Of a DNA stretch of 64,000 bases, positions 55,313-64,000 are shown in pieces. Position 1 is the first letter of the stretch, and each line of letters opens with the position of its first letter. This DNA comes from Arthrobacter sp. zg-Y769. Its GTDB lineage: Bacteria > Actinomycetota > Actinomycetes > Actinomycetales > Micrococcaceae. The stretch spans positions 124,001 to 188,000 of the forward strand of contig NZ_JAJJOE010000003.1 of the NCBI RefSeq assembly GCF_020907405.1, in the 5' to 3' direction. The notes beneath the pieces were generated by a model that did no database searches, was not told where the DNA came from, and saw only the letters and a program-made list of their open reading frames with translations. The translations under genes were made by a program, and so were the position numbers.

Positions 55313-56097
55313 ACTTCCTGACCGGACTCTTCGACAACCCCGGCATCACCAAGGCCCTGCCCGAAGCCGTGATCGAAACGCTTCAGATGGTGGGCATCTC
55401 CGGGTTCTTCACCCTGCTGATCGGCCTGCCGCTGGGTGTGTTCCTGCACGTCTCCGCACCCGGGGGCCTGCTCCCGATGAAGATCGTCAACCGGATTGTC
55501 AGCGACATCATTGTCAACATCACCCGGTCGGTGCCGTTCGCCATCCTGATGGTCACGCTGATTCCGCTGGCACGCCTCATCACCGGCACCTCGATCGGCC
55601 CCGTGGCCGCTTCGGTCTCGTTGAGCATCGCCACCATCCCGTTCTTTGCCCGGCTGGTGGAAAACGCCCTCCGCGACGTTTCCGGCGGCAAGATCGACGC
55701 AGCCCTGGTGATGGGCTCCACCAGGATGCAGGTGGTTACCAAGGTCCTGCTGGGCGAGGCCCTGCCCGGTCTCGTCGCGGCCCTGACCACCACGCTGGTG
55801 ACCCTCGTGGGCTACTCCGCCATGGCCGGCATCGTCGGCGGCGGCGGACTGGGCCGGCTGGCCTACAACTACGGCGTCCAGCGCTTTGACACCCAGGTCA
55901 TGGTGGTCACGATCATCATCATTGTGGCCCTCGTGCAGATCATCCAGCTCGCGGGTGATTTCGTTTCGCGCCGCGTGGACCACCGCTCGGCCACAGGAAC
56001 CGGCCGGCGCAGCCGCCCGGCTGCCGCAGCAGAAGGCATCAGCCCCGACGCCGCGCCCGCCGGCACCGCCCGCGAACCCGACAAGGCCCAGGTCTAG
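55309..56097 (+). CDS. metI: Methionine ABC transporter permease
   Basis: A 262-residue permease with five membrane helices. The core motif (GKIDAALVMGSTRMQVVTKVLLGEALPGLVAALTTTLVTLVGYSAMAG) is the MetI-type EAA loop that contacts MetN. The last 35 residues are a Pro/Ala-rich extension absent from E. coli MetI. Part of metNIQ. Confidence 0.94.
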   Translation: MNFLTGLFDNPGITKALPEAVIETLQMVGISGFFTLLIGLPLGVFLHVSAPGGLLPMKIVNRIVSDIIVNITRSVPFAILMVTLIPLARLITGTSIGPVAASVSLSIATIPFFARLVENALRDVSGGKIDAALVMGSTRMQVVTKVLLGEALPGLVAALTTTLVTLVGYSAMAGIVGGGGLGRLAYNYGVQRFDTQVMVVTIIIIVALVQIIQLAGDFVSRRVDHRSATGTGRRSRPAAAAEGISPDAAPAGTAREPDKAQV

Positions 56098-56226
56098 TCC
56101 CAGTCTTCGCAAAGGTCCCGGGCACGCCCTGCGGACCCTGCGGATCTGCAGCCAGTAGCCGCTAGCTGCACCTCCCCCCGGACGGCGGTGTTCCGCTTCC
56201 CGGGTTACGTGAAAGGAACGCATTCG

Positions 56227-57066
56227 ATGCGTAAAGCACTTACCCTCGTTGCCACCGGTGTGGCCACGGCTCTGGCGCTGACGGCTTGCGGCGGATCCGA
56301 TTCCGCCTCCAGCGCCGTTGAGAGCCTTGACCCGGCGAAGCCGGTCACCCTCACAGTGGGCGCCAGCCCCACGCCGCACGCCCGGATCCTGGAGTTTGTC
56401 CGCGACAACCTCGCCGAGGGCACCGGCCTGGAACTCGAAATCCAGGAGTTCGACGACTACGTGACGCCGAACATCTCCCTCAACGACGGCGACAGCGACG
56501 TCAACTTCTACCAGCACCTGCCCTACCTGGAATCCCAGATGGAGAGCCAGGGCTACGAGTTCGAGCACGGTGCCGGCATCCATGTGGAGCCCTACGCCGC
56601 GTTCTCGGAGAAGCACGAGGACGTTTCCACCATCAAGGAGGGCGCCCGGGTCATGGTCACCAACGACCCCTCGAACCAGGCCCGCGCCCTGAAGATGCTT
56701 GAAGAGGCCGGACTCGTGAAGGACATCGCGGACGATTCCTCGGTACTGACCCTGACCGATGAACAGAATCCCAAGGGCCTGGACTTCCAGGAAAACCAGC
56801 CGGAACTGCTGGTCAACGACCTCAGCGATCCCACCGTGGACCTGGCCATCATCAACGGCAACTACATTCTCGAAGCCGGGCTGAACACCGACGACGCCCT
56901 GCTGGTGGAATCCGCCGAGGATAACCCGTACGCCAACTTCCTCGTCTGGAAGGCCGGCGCCAAGGACGCACGGATCGACAAGCTCGAGGAACTGCTCCAC
57001 TCCCCCGAAACCAAGGCCTTCATCGAAGAGACCTGGCCGAACGGTGACGTAACACCCGCTTTCTAA
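56227..57066 (+). CDS. metQ: Methionine-binding lipoprotein
   Basis: A 279-residue NlpA-type lipoprotein. Signal peptide MRKALTLVATGVATALALTAC has the lipobox LTAC with Cys21 as anchor. The domain KPVTLTVGASPTPHARIL, then DVNFYQHLPYLESQ and LAIINGNYILEAGL, is the methionine-binding fold. ATG at 56227 chosen over a 13-codon extension. It delivers methionine to MetNI. Confidence 0.94.
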   Translation: MRKALTLVATGVATALALTACGGSDSASSAVESLDPAKPVTLTVGASPTPHARILEFVRDNLAEGTGLELEIQEFDDYVTPNISLNDGDSDVNFYQHLPYLESQMESQGYEFEHGAGIHVEPYAAFSEKHEDVSTIKEGARVMVTNDPSNQARALKMLEEAGLVKDIADDSSVLTLTDEQNPKGLDFQENQPELLVNDLSDPTVDLAIINGNYILEAGLNTDDALLVESAEDNPYANFLVWKAGAKDARIDKLEELLHSPETKAFIEETWPNGDVTPAF

Positions 57067-57076
57067 GCCAAGACAA

Positions 57077-57122
57077 CGAAAAACCCCGCACTTCCCGTGA
57101 AAGGGAGGTGCGGGGTTTTTCG
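57077..57122. terminator. Bidirectional terminator between metQ and hemL
   Basis: CGAAAAACCCCGCAC...GTGCGGGGTTTTTCG forms a long stem with A-run and T-run on either side, ending both the metNIQ and the heme operons. Confidence 0.93.
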
Positions 57123-57140
57123 TGCCTTCGAACGCCTGCC

Positions 57141-58466
57141 TTACGGCTGCGCCTCGGCTGCGGCCTTCGCGGCGGCCGGAAGGGCGGCGTAGATCCGGTC
57201 CATTGCGGCGTCGTCGTGGGCGCCGGACAGGAACCAGGCCTCGAACACCGACGGCGGCAGGTACACACCGGCGTCGAGCATCGAGTGGAAGAACGGCCGA
57301 TAGCGGAAGGCTTCCTGCGCCTGTGCCTGCTCGTAGTTGTGCACGCCGGCGGCGGAGGTGCCGAAGGCGACGCTGAAGAGGCTGCCGGCACGCTGGATGC
57401 TGTGGTCCACCCCGGCTGCGTCGAGGGCGGCGGACACGGCTGCGGAGAGCTCCGCGGAGCGCTTGTCGACGGTGGCGTAGACCTCGGCGGTGGCGGCCTT
57501 CAGGGTGGCGACGCCGGCCGCCATCGCGATCGGGTTACCCGAGAGGGTGCCGGCCTGGTAGACCGGGCCCAGCGGCGCGAGGTAGTCCATCACGTCGGCA
57601 CGGCCGCCCAGGGCGGCGACGGGCATACCGCCGCCGATCACCTTGCCGAAGGTGAACAGGTCCGGGGTCCAGCCTTCCACCGCGCCGGTCAGGCCCCAGT
57701 AGCCGCCCGGGCCGGTACGGAAACCGGTGAGCACCTCGTCGAGGATCAGCAGGGCGCCGTGCGCGGCGGTGATCCGGGACAGGGCGGCATTGAAGCCCTC
57801 GTCCGGAGTGACCACGCCCATGTTGGCGGGGGCCGCTTCGGTAATGACCGCGGCAATGTCGGCGCCGTGCTCCGCGAATGCCTTTTCGACGGCGGCAACG
57901 TCGTTGTACGGCAGCACCAGTGTCTCGGCGGCAGTGGCTTCGGTGACGCCGGCCGAGCCGGGCAGTGCCAGGGTGGCCAGGCCGGAACCGGCGGAGGCCA
58001 GCAGTCCGTCGAGGTGGCCGTGGTAGCAGCCGGCGAACTTGATGACCAGGTTCCGGCCGGTGAAGCCGCGGGCCAGCCGGATCGCGGTCATGGTGGCCTC
58101 GGTGCCGGTGGAGACCATGCGCAGGCGCTTGACGCCCGGCACCCGGTCCATCACCAGCTGCGCCAGTTCGGCCTCGGCCGGGGTGGACGCACCGAAGGAC
58201 AGCCCGTTGTCGACGGCGGCGTGGACGGCCGCTAGGACGTCCGGGTGGGAGTGTCCCACCAGGGCCGGCCCCCAGGAGCAGACGAGGTCAACGTATTCGC
58301 GGCCTTCGGAGTCCGTGATGTACGGGCCCTTGGCGGAGACCATAAAGCGCGGGGTGCCGCCCACGGAGCCGAAGGCCCGGACCGGGGAGTTCACGCCGCC
58401 GGGCATCAGGGCCCGGGCGCGGTCAAAGAGTTCTTCGGAGGAAGACGGTGAGACAGATGAGGACAT
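57141..58466 (-). CDS. hemL: Glutamate-1-semialdehyde 2,1-aminomutase
   Basis: A 441-residue PLP enzyme that forms 5-aminolevulinate from glutamate-1-semialdehyde. The PLP Lys is in [19 protein letters not shown]; the N-terminus holds [19 protein letters not shown] at 58466 shares one base with the hemB stop (TAATG), so hemL is coupled to it and is the last gene of the operon. hemA, which supplies its substrate, is not in the window. Confidence 0.96.
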   Translation of the reverse strand: MSSSVSPSSSEELFDRARALMPGGVNSPVRAFGSVGGTPRFMVSAKGPYITDSEGREYVDLVCSWGPALVGHSHPDVLAAVHAAVDNGLSFGASTPAEAELAQLVMDRVPGVKRLRMVSTGTEATMTAIRLARGFTGRNLVIKFAGCYHGHLDGLLASAGSGLATLALPGSAGVTEATAAETLVLPYNDVAAVEKAFAEHGADIAAVITEAAPANMGVVTPDEGFNAALSRITAAHGALLILDEVLTGFRTGPGGYWGLTGAVEGWTPDLFTFGKVIGGGMPVAALGGRADVMDYLAPLGPVYQAGTLSGNPIAMAAGVATLKAATAEVYATVDKRSAELSAAVSAALDAAGVDHSIQRAGSLFSVAFGTSAAGVHNYEQAQAQEAFRYRPFFHSMLDAGVYLPPSVFEAWFLSGAHDDAAMDRIYAALPAAAKAAAEAQP

Positions 58467-59449
58467 TACTTGCTTTCCTTCAGCCAGGCCGCCAGCTCGG
58501 TGGCCCAGTACGTGAGAATCATGTTGGCGCCGGCCCGCTTGATGCCAAGCACGGACTCTTCGATGGCCCGGCGGCGGTCAATCCAGCCGTTGGCGGCGGC
58601 AGCTTCAATCATCGCGTACTCGCCGGAGATCTGGTAAGCGCCCACGGGGACCGGGGACATGGCGGCCACGTCGGCCAGTACGTCGAGGTAGCTCATGGCC
58701 GGCTTGACCATCACCATGTCGGCGCCTTCTTCAAGGTCCAGTTCCACTTCGAGCAGTGCTTCGCGGCGGTTCGAGGCGTCCATCTGGTAGGTCCGGCGGT
58801 CACCCTTCAGCTGGGAGTCGACCGCTTCGCGGAAGGGGCCGTAGAACGCGGAGGCGTACTTCGCGGCGTAGGCAAACAGGGAAACGTCGGTGTACCCGGC
58901 GGTGTCCAGGGCGTGGCGGATGACGGCGATCTGCCCGTCCATCATGCCCGACGGACCCAGTACATGTGCACCGGCGCGGGCCTGCTCCACGGCCATCCGG
59001 CCGTAGATCTCCAGGGTGGTGTCATTGTCCACGACGCCGTTGTCGTCCAGCACACCGCAGTGCCCGTGGTCGGTGAATTCGTCCAGGCAGACGTCGCTCA
59101 TGATGACCAGTTCGTCCCCGACTTCCTCGCGGACGGCGGCGATGCCGCGGTTGAGGATGCCGTTGGGATCGGTGCCGGCACTGCCGACGGCGTCACGCTC
59201 GGCGGGGATGCCGAACAGCATGATGCCGCCGATACCCAGCTCTGCAGCTTCGGACGCGGCTTTCTTCAGGCTGTCCATGGTGTGCTGGACGACGCCGGGC
59301 ATCGAGGTGATCGGGTTCGGCTCGGTGATGCCCTCCCGGACGAAGGCCGGCAGGATCAGCTCGGCCGGATCCAGCCGGAACTCTGCGGTCAGCCGCCGCA
59401 TGGCGGGGGTGGTGCGGAGCCGGCGGGGGCGGTGCTGGGGGAAGCTCAT
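58466..59449 (-). CDS. hemB: Porphobilinogen synthase
   Basis: A 327-residue enzyme that joins two 5-aminolevulinates. The Schiff-base Lys sits in [10 protein letters not shown]. The metal site reads [14 protein letters not shown]: the second Cys of the zinc pattern (CxC) is Asp, while two Cys remain, so it is a hybrid between zinc and magnesium classes. The ATG at 59449 ([12 protein letters not shown]) is used, rather than the open-frame start 22 codons upstream. Confidence 0.95.
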   Translation of the reverse strand: MSFPQHRPRRLRTTPAMRRLTAEFRLDPAELILPAFVREGITEPNPITSMPGVVQHTMDSLKKAASEAAELGIGGIMLFGIPAERDAVGSAGTDPNGILNRGIAAVREEVGDELVIMSDVCLDEFTDHGHCGVLDDNGVVDNDTTLEIYGRMAVEQARAGAHVLGPSGMMDGQIAVIRHALDTAGYTDVSLFAYAAKYASAFYGPFREAVDSQLKGDRRTYQMDASNRREALLEVELDLEEGADMVMVKPAMSYLDVLADVAAMSPVPVGAYQISGEYAMIEAAAANGWIDRRRAIEESVLGIKRAGANMILTYWATELAAWLKESK

Positions 59450-59483
59450 GGAGGTAATTCTGCCTTCCGGTAATGAGGGGGAA

Positions 59484-60347
59484 CTAGGGAGTAGGACCCG
59501 TAGACATAGCAACAAAGAGTGCCTCGGCTATTCCCGCCGGCGTTGGCTGCTTCGCCACGGCATCCGGGCCCACGCCCAGTTCGCGCATCCGTGCGGCAGT
59601 GCTGTCGCCAATGGCCACCAGCAGGGTTCCGGCCGGGACCGGCGTGCAGCGGCGGACGAACCGGCGGGCAATGCTCGGGGAGGTGAGGACGACGGCGCGG
59701 GGTCCGGCGGGTGCCGAGGCGGCAAAGCCTTCCGGGTCCAGCAGCCCTCCCCCGGTAACCGCCGGGGTGAAGCGCACGCCGGTCGCCGGGTAGTCCACGG
59801 TGCAGTACGCGGTCACGGCACGGACGTCCCAGCCCAGGTCCGTCAGCGCGTTGTGCAGTGACGGATCGGCGATGTCGGCCTGCGGCAGCAGCACCCGAAG
59901 GTCCCCGCCCTCGGGGTCCGATCCGGACGGGTCTGGCCAGGAGGCGGCCAGCCCCCGGGCCGACTGGTCCGTGTCCGGCAGGAAGTCGATATCGAAGCCG
60001 ATCTCCTCCAGCGCCTGCCGTGTTCCGGCACCTACTGCGGCGATCCGGGTGTCCGCTGGCACCACGGCGTCGGGGCGGATGCCCAGGGCCGTGCACCGGC
60101 GGGTGACCGCCCGGACGGTGGTGACCGAAGTGAAGACCACCCACGCGAACCGGCCGGCCTTCAGCGAATTCAGGGCGCGGTCCAGCAGCGCGGTGTCCGT
60201 GGGGAACTGGAAGTCGATCAGGGGCATCAGCGTCACCGATGCCCCGCAGTCCTCCAGCTCCCGGACCATGGCCGAGGCCCGGTCCGGGGTGCGTGGAAGG
60301 ACAACGTCCAGGCCGACTAGGTCCGGACCCTGGTGCGTGGCTGCCAT
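59484..60347 (-). CDS. hemD: Uroporphyrinogen-III synthase
   Basis: A 287-residue HemD, which cyclises hydroxymethylbilane. [24 protein letters not shown] starts the first domain, and [30 protein letters not shown], then [15 protein letters not shown] are family blocks. HemD is poorly conserved, but its place next to hemC and hemB fits. 24 bp after hemC, and 34 bp ahead of hemB. Confidence 0.88.
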   Translation of the reverse strand: MAATHQGPDLVGLDVVLPRTPDRASAMVRELEDCGASVTLMPLIDFQFPTDTALLDRALNSLKAGRFAWVVFTSVTTVRAVTRRCTALGIRPDAVVPADTRIAAVGAGTRQALEEIGFDIDFLPDTDQSARGLAASWPDPSGSDPEGGDLRVLLPQADIADPSLHNALTDLGWDVRAVTAYCTVDYPATGVRFTPAVTGGGLLDPEGFAASAPAGPRAVVLTSPSIARRFVRRCTPVPAGTLLVAIGDSTAARMRELGVGPDAVAKQPTPAGIAEALFVAMSTGPTP

Positions 60348-60371
60348 TTCAGCAGCTCCCGAAGCCGGGCA

Positions 60372-61331
60372 TCAGCTGGCGGGCAGGTCCGTGAGCTGTG
60401 CGGCACCGGCCGCGAGCAGCTCCTCGGCCACCTGGATGCCGAGGGCGCGGGCGGCGTCTTCGGTGAGTTCGCTGACGACGCCGGTCCGGCGCATCAGGCG
60501 CGTTCCGTCGTCGCTGCAGACCACGGCTTCGAGCGTGATGCTGTCTGCACCCACGCTCGCCAGCGCACCGACCGGAGCCGTGCAGCCGGCCTCGAGGCGG
60601 CCGAGCATGGCCCGCTCGGCAGCCACGGTCAGGCGGCTGTCGAGGTGGTCGTAGGCAGCAAGCGCCTTGGCGAGCTGACCGCCGTCGGCGGCGTCCGCAT
60701 CGCGGCATTCCACCGCCAGCGCACCCTGCCCGGGGGCGGGAAGCATGACGGCGGGGTCAATGAACTCGCTGACCATGTTCAGCCGGCCCAGCCGGGCCAG
60801 GCCTGCGGCGGCCAGCACCACGGCGTCAAGATCTCCCGGGGCGCCTTCCACCAGGCCGGCCACCCGGCCGAGGCGGGTATCCACGTTGCCGCGGATGTCC
60901 ACAATCTCCAGGTCGGGGCGGGCGGCCCGCAGCTGGGCGGCGCGGCGCGGCGAGCCGGTGCCGATCTTCGCACCGGCAGGAAGCTGCGCCAGGGTCAGGC
61001 CGTCGCGGGCACACAGGACGTCGCGGACATCCACGCGTTCCGGAATTGCCCCCAGGGCCAGGCCGTCCGCGGGGGCGGTGGGCAGGTCCTTGAGTGAGTG
61101 CACGGCAACGTCGCAGTCCCCGCGCAGCAGCGAGTCGCGCAGCGCGGCAACGAACACGCCGGTTCCGCCGATCTGGGACAGGGCGGCACGGTTGATGTCG
61201 CCCTCGGTGCGCACGCGCACCAGTTCGATGTCGAAACCGCCCAGCCCGGACAGCGCCTGCGCAACGGTGGTGGTTTGGGTGACGGCCAGGGCGCTGCCGC
61301 GGGTGCCGATCAGGACGGGCGACTGCGCCAC
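60372..61331 (-). CDS. hemC: Hydroxymethylbilane synthase
   Basis: A 319-residue porphobilinogen deaminase. VLIGTRGSALAVTQT opens the protein, SLKDLPT is the active-site block, and LEAGCTAPVGALA holds the Cys that binds the dipyrromethane cofactor. The GTG at 61331 overlaps the ferrochelatase stop by one base (TAGTG). Confidence 0.96.
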   Translation of the reverse strand: MAQSPVLIGTRGSALAVTQTTTVAQALSGLGGFDIELVRVRTEGDINRAALSQIGGTGVFVAALRDSLLRGDCDVAVHSLKDLPTAPADGLALGAIPERVDVRDVLCARDGLTLAQLPAGAKIGTGSPRRAAQLRAARPDLEIVDIRGNVDTRLGRVAGLVEGAPGDLDAVVLAAAGLARLGRLNMVSEFIDPAVMLPAPGQGALAVECRDADAADGGQLAKALAAYDHLDSRLTVAAERAMLGRLEAGCTAPVGALASVGADSITLEAVVCSDDGTRLMRRTGVVSELTEDAARALGIQVAEELLAAGAAQLTDLPAS

Positions 61332-62524
61332 TATTCGACGCCTACGGTGGAATCGGCGCCGGCGATCGTCGGCTTCTCGCCGCGCAGGTTGGCGCAGCAG
61401 CCGGGACGGCAGACGTCGTACCACGGGCCGAGTTCGGTCATGGCGGGCCGGATGGCGATGTTGTTTTCCAGGGTGCGTTCCTGCAGCAGGTCCACCAGGC
61501 CGGAGACGAAGGTTTCGTGGATGCCCGGGGTCGGCGTGCGGTCCGCCGCCAGGCCCAGTTCCCTGCAGGTATCCATGGCCTCGGTGTCGAGGTCCCAGAT
61601 AACTTCCATGTGGTCGCTGACGAAGCCCAGCGGAACAATCACCACGCCGTTGACGCCCTTGGCGGGCAGCTCGGCGATGGCGTCGTTGATGTCCGGTTCC
61701 AGCCAGGGAATGTGCGGTGCACCGGAGCGGGACTGGTAGACCAGCTGCCAGTCCATGCCTGCGGCTTCGGGGACGCGGTCCATGATGGCGCGGGCGTTGG
61801 CCAGGTGCTGGGCAACGTAGGCGCTGCCTTCTTCGAACTCACGGTCGCGCGGGCCGGAGGCTTCGGCGTCGGCGGTGGGGATGGAGTGGGTGGAGAAGAG
61901 GATTTCGATCTTCTCGTTGTCCACGCCCTTGGCGGCGAGCTGTGCGCGGACCTTCGCCACGGACTCACGTACGCCTTCGACGAAGGGATCGACGAAGCCG
62001 GGGTGGTCGAAGTACTGGCGCACCTTGTCCACGTGCAGCTTCTTGTCCAGCCCGGTCTTCAAGAGGTTCATGCCCAGGTCTTCGCGGTACTGGCGGCAGC
62101 TGGAGTACGAGGAGTAGACACTGGTGGTGACCATGAGGATGCGGCGGTAGCCGTTGTCGTACGCCTCCTGGAGGACGTCCTTGATGTAGGGCGCCCAGTT
62201 GCGGTTGCCCCAGAGGACGGGCAGTTCGACGCCGCGGCGTGCCAGCTCGGCTTCCAGGGCCGCCTTCAAGGCGCGGTTCTGCTCATTGATCGGGCTGATG
62301 CCGCCGTTGGCGCGGTAGTGGGTGGCCACTTCCTCCAGCCGCTCATCGGGGATGCCGCGGCCGGCGGTGACGTTGCGCAGGAAGGGAATGACGTCTTCCT
62401 GGCCTTCCGGGCCGCCGAAGGACGCCAGCAGGATGGCGTCGTAGTGCTTCGGGGCCATGCGGCCGTTTTCGTCGACGCCCTCAAACGGGTCGAACACGGG
62501 CTCGTTGGAAACAGCGGATGTCAT
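61331..62524 (-). CDS. cpfC: Coproporphyrin ferrochelatase
   Basis: A 397-residue HemH-type enzyme. In actinobacteria it puts iron into coproporphyrin III. ILLASFGGPEGQEDVIPFLRNVT starts the domain; IEILFSTHSIP holds the catalytic His. Cysteines in SSCRQYRED and in the C-terminal CRPGCC match the [2Fe-2S] cluster ligands of actinobacterial ferrochelatases. It overlaps chdC by 4 bp. Confidence 0.95.
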   Translation of the reverse strand: MTSAVSNEPVFDPFEGVDENGRMAPKHYDAILLASFGGPEGQEDVIPFLRNVTAGRGIPDERLEEVATHYRANGGISPINEQNRALKAALEAELARRGVELPVLWGNRNWAPYIKDVLQEAYDNGYRRILMVTTSVYSSYSSCRQYREDLGMNLLKTGLDKKLHVDKVRQYFDHPGFVDPFVEGVRESVAKVRAQLAAKGVDNEKIEILFSTHSIPTADAEASGPRDREFEEGSAYVAQHLANARAIMDRVPEAAGMDWQLVYQSRSGAPHIPWLEPDINDAIAELPAKGVNGVVIVPLGFVSDHMEVIWDLDTEAMDTCRELGLAADRTPTPGIHETFVSGLVDLLQERTLENNIAIRPAMTELGPWYDVCRPGCCANLRGEKPTIAGADSTVGVE

Positions 62525-63228
62525 TTGAGTACCTCGGCAACTTCGGCGGCCGGAATACGCCGGCCGGTATAGAACGGGACTTCTTCACGGACGTGGTTGC
62601 GGGCCTCGGTGGCACGCAGGTGGCGCATCATGTCGACCAGGTCAACCAGGTTGGGAGCTTCCAGGCCCAGGATCCATTCCCAGTCACCGAGGGCGAAGGA
62701 AGCGACGGTGTTGGCCAGGACCTGCGGGAATTCGCGACCGAGCATGCCGTGGTCGCGCAGCATCTTGCCGCGTTCCTCGGCGGGCAGCTGGTACCACTCG
62801 TAGGAACGGACAAACGGGTAGACGCAGATCCAGGCCTCCGGGTCGATGCCCCGGGCGAAGGACGGCCAGTGGTTCTTGGAGAACTCCGCATCGCGGTGCA
62901 CGCCCATGGCGGACCAGGCGATTTCGGTGCCGGCGAACAGCTCCGTCCGGCGGATCCGGCGAAGGGCCGCCTGCAGCGCTTCCGGCGCACTGCCGTGCAA
63001 CCACACCATAACGTCGGCGTCCACGCGCATGGCGGAGACGTCGTAAAGCCCGCGGAGCGTGACGTTGCCGGCTGCCATCTCCTTGGCAAGGTCCTCGAAC
63101 GCGTCAACGGCGCCGGCTGAAACAGGCGCTTTCGGCATGGAGGACCGTTTGAAAACGGTCCAAAGGGTAAAGAACTGTTCGTCGTTGCCGGCCGCCCCGG
63201 CGGCGCTGCGGTCCATCGTCTCACTCAT
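62521..63228 (-). CDS. chdC: Coproheme decarboxylase (HemQ)
   Basis: A 235-residue chlorite-dismutase-fold protein that turns coproheme into heme b. YPFVRSYEWYQLPAEERGKMLRDHGMLGREF carries the catalytic Tyr (YPFVRS) and the His (DHGMLG) of the family. It fits the coproporphyrin route with cgoX and cpfC on each side. Confidence 0.95.
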   Translation of the reverse strand: MSETMDRSAAGAAGNDEQFFTLWTVFKRSSMPKAPVSAGAVDAFEDLAKEMAAGNVTLRGLYDVSAMRVDADVMVWLHGSAPEALQAALRRIRRTELFAGTEIAWSAMGVHRDAEFSKNHWPSFARGIDPEAWICVYPFVRSYEWYQLPAEERGKMLRDHGMLGREFPQVLANTVASFALGDWEWILGLEAPNLVDLVDMMRHLRATEARNHVREEVPFYTGRRIPAAEVAEVLK

Positions 63229-63270
63229 GTTTAACAGTCTGCCCTTTGCGTATGGCTAAGTCGAAACACC

Positions 63271-63296
63271 GCACTTCTACGAACTGTAGAAAGTGC
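63271..63296. promoter_or_regulatory. Inverted repeat between cgoX and chdC
   Basis: GCACTTCTAC and GTAGAAAGTGC form a near-perfect 10-11 bp inverted repeat (one bulge) with a GAACT loop. It is 43 bp ahead of the chdC start, in a 74 bp gap of an otherwise overlapping operon. No T-run follows, so operator or mRNA processing element are open options. Confidence 0.55.
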
Positions 63297-63302
63297 TGAA
63301 GA

Positions 63303-64000
63303 TCACAGCAGGGTGTTGGAGAGCGCTGCCATCCGGGTGCGGGTATCGGCAGTGACGGCGGCCAGACCGGTACCGGCCAGCCAGGCTCCCACCGCTTCAA
63401 GTCCGGGCGCTTCGGCCACCGCCGCGCGGACGGCACCCACCCGGTCCTTATGCCCTACAGCGGCCGAGGGCAGAGCACCCACCCACCGGACAACATCCCA
63501 GCCGACGACGTCGTCGGCCCTGATCCCCACCTGCAGCAGGCCGGATGCATCCGCCACGGCCTGCCGGAAGAGGTCATCGTCGGCGCGGTCCACGTGGGAA
63601 GGTTCGGCTGCGGAGTCCTCCGCGGACAGTGCCCGGCCGTACGAGAGGCGCAGCACGTGGGTTCCCGGTCCGGTGGAATCCGCGAGCCACTGCCATTTGG
63701 CCGTGGCATGGGTCATGGCCTTCGCATCGACGCCTTCCACCTCGCGCGCCACCAGGACGCCGGTGCCGCGCGGCATCGCATCCAGTTCCGGCAGGTCCAC
63801 CACCAGCGTCACCAGGGCCACTCCCGGTCCCGGCTGGGGCCGGTAAGCCGATACCTCGGGCAGCGCGGTCGCGATCAGGTCCGCGGCTGCCGGACCTTCC
63901 GCGGCAACCACCACGGCGTCCGCCGCCAGCTCCCGGCCGTTGCTGCAGCGGACCCGCCACCCTTCGGCTTCGCGGGCCAGGGACTCGGCACGGATGCCGG
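63303..64000 (-). CDS. cgoX: Coproporphyrinogen III oxidase (HemY/HemG type), C-terminal part
   Basis: The minus frame is open from the stop at 63303 to the window end, giving 232 residues of the C-terminal part; the start and FAD-binding N-terminus lie outside. VRCSNGRELAADAVVVAAEGPAAADLI is the FAD-domain strand typical of HemY/CgoX, followed by PGPGVALVTLVVDLPEL; GVRADDV-like and VGAWLAGTGLAAV near the end match the final Rossmann strand. It oxidises coproporphyrinogen III to coproporphyrin III, feeding cpfC. Confidence 0.88.
   Translation of the reverse strand, partial: GIRAESLAREAEGWRVRCSNGRELAADAVVVAAEGPAAADLIATALPEVSAYRPQPGPGVALVTLVVDLPELDAMPRGTGVLVAREVEGVDAKAMTHATAKWQWLADSTGPGTHVLRLSYGRALSAEDSAAEPSHVDRADDDLFRQAVADASGLLQVGIRADDVVGWDVVRWVGALPSAAVGHKDRVGAVRAAVAEAPGLEAVGAWLAGTGLAAVTADTRTRMAALSNTLL

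Noticed and set aside
1-64000. CRISPR array, prophage, IS element or rRNA operon
   Set aside because: No spaced repeats, integrase, transposase or rRNA sequence was found on either strand.

Overview
The window is high-GC, densely coded DNA from an actinobacterium. The most likely source is the family Micrococcaceae (Arthrobacter-like); this is inferred from gene content and was not tested by a search. Markers are an mtrA-mtrB-lpqB two-component locus, a paired AdnA/AdnB-type helicase-nuclease, UvrD2 with a C-terminal HRDC domain, a coproporphyrin-type heme operon with hemQ and a cysteine-rich ferrochelatase, and a DUF222/HNH (13E12-like) gene remnant. There is no integrase, transposase, CRISPR array or phage gene, so this reads as core chromosome.

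Layout. 1-7.1 kb (minus): partial YcaQ-type glycosylase, hibernation factor, ComF, then lpqB-mtrB-mtrA read from mtrA. 7.3-13.6 kb (plus): a six-gene run with a membrane protein, DUF4129, DUF4350, MoxR ATPase, DUF58 and DUF4166. 13.6-17.5 kb (minus): MetE-like protein, chorismate mutase, mnmA and cysteine desulfurase, the last two forming a tRNA 2-thiouridine pair. 17.6-22.5 kb: uridine-kinase-like protein, a broken DUF222/HNH gene, a J-domain protein with a NERD-like tail, a TrmL-like tRNA methylase and a SAM methyltransferase. 22.6-25.2 kb (minus): PIG-L deacetylase and etfA/etfB. 25.4-30.8 kb: an envelope-stress group, with htrA divergent from tpm-pspA, then a DUF6328 membrane protein. 30.86 kb: initiator tRNA-Met.

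31-53 kb carries genes that, from memory of mycobacterial gene order, match the Rv3193c-Rv3202c neighbourhood: UPF0182, YlbL-type PDZ/Lon-like protease, DUF2342 zinc protease, ThiF-like protein, uvrD2, nudC, adnB and adnA. Inserted here are an M48-type peptidase, an APH-type phosphotransferase, a GntR-ABC transporter operon and an alkyltransferase-like gene leading adnA. 53.3 kb: a DnaQ-like exonuclease. 54.3-57.1 kb (plus): metN-metI-metQ methionine ABC importer. 57.1-64 kb (minus): a compact heme operon cgoX(partial)-chdC-cpfC-hemC-hemD-hemB-hemL, which carries out glutamate semialdehyde to coproheme chemistry except for hemA and hemE, neither of which is in the window.

No obvious new defence or mobile system is present. 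The items most worth following up are the orphan ThiF/E1-like protein with an RRE-like N-terminus, the J-domain protein with an apparently inactive NERD-like domain, the alkyltransferase-like gene translationally coupled to AdnAB, a strong inverted repeat ahead of chdC, a HemB with a hybrid metal site, and the htrA/tpm-pspA stress group.
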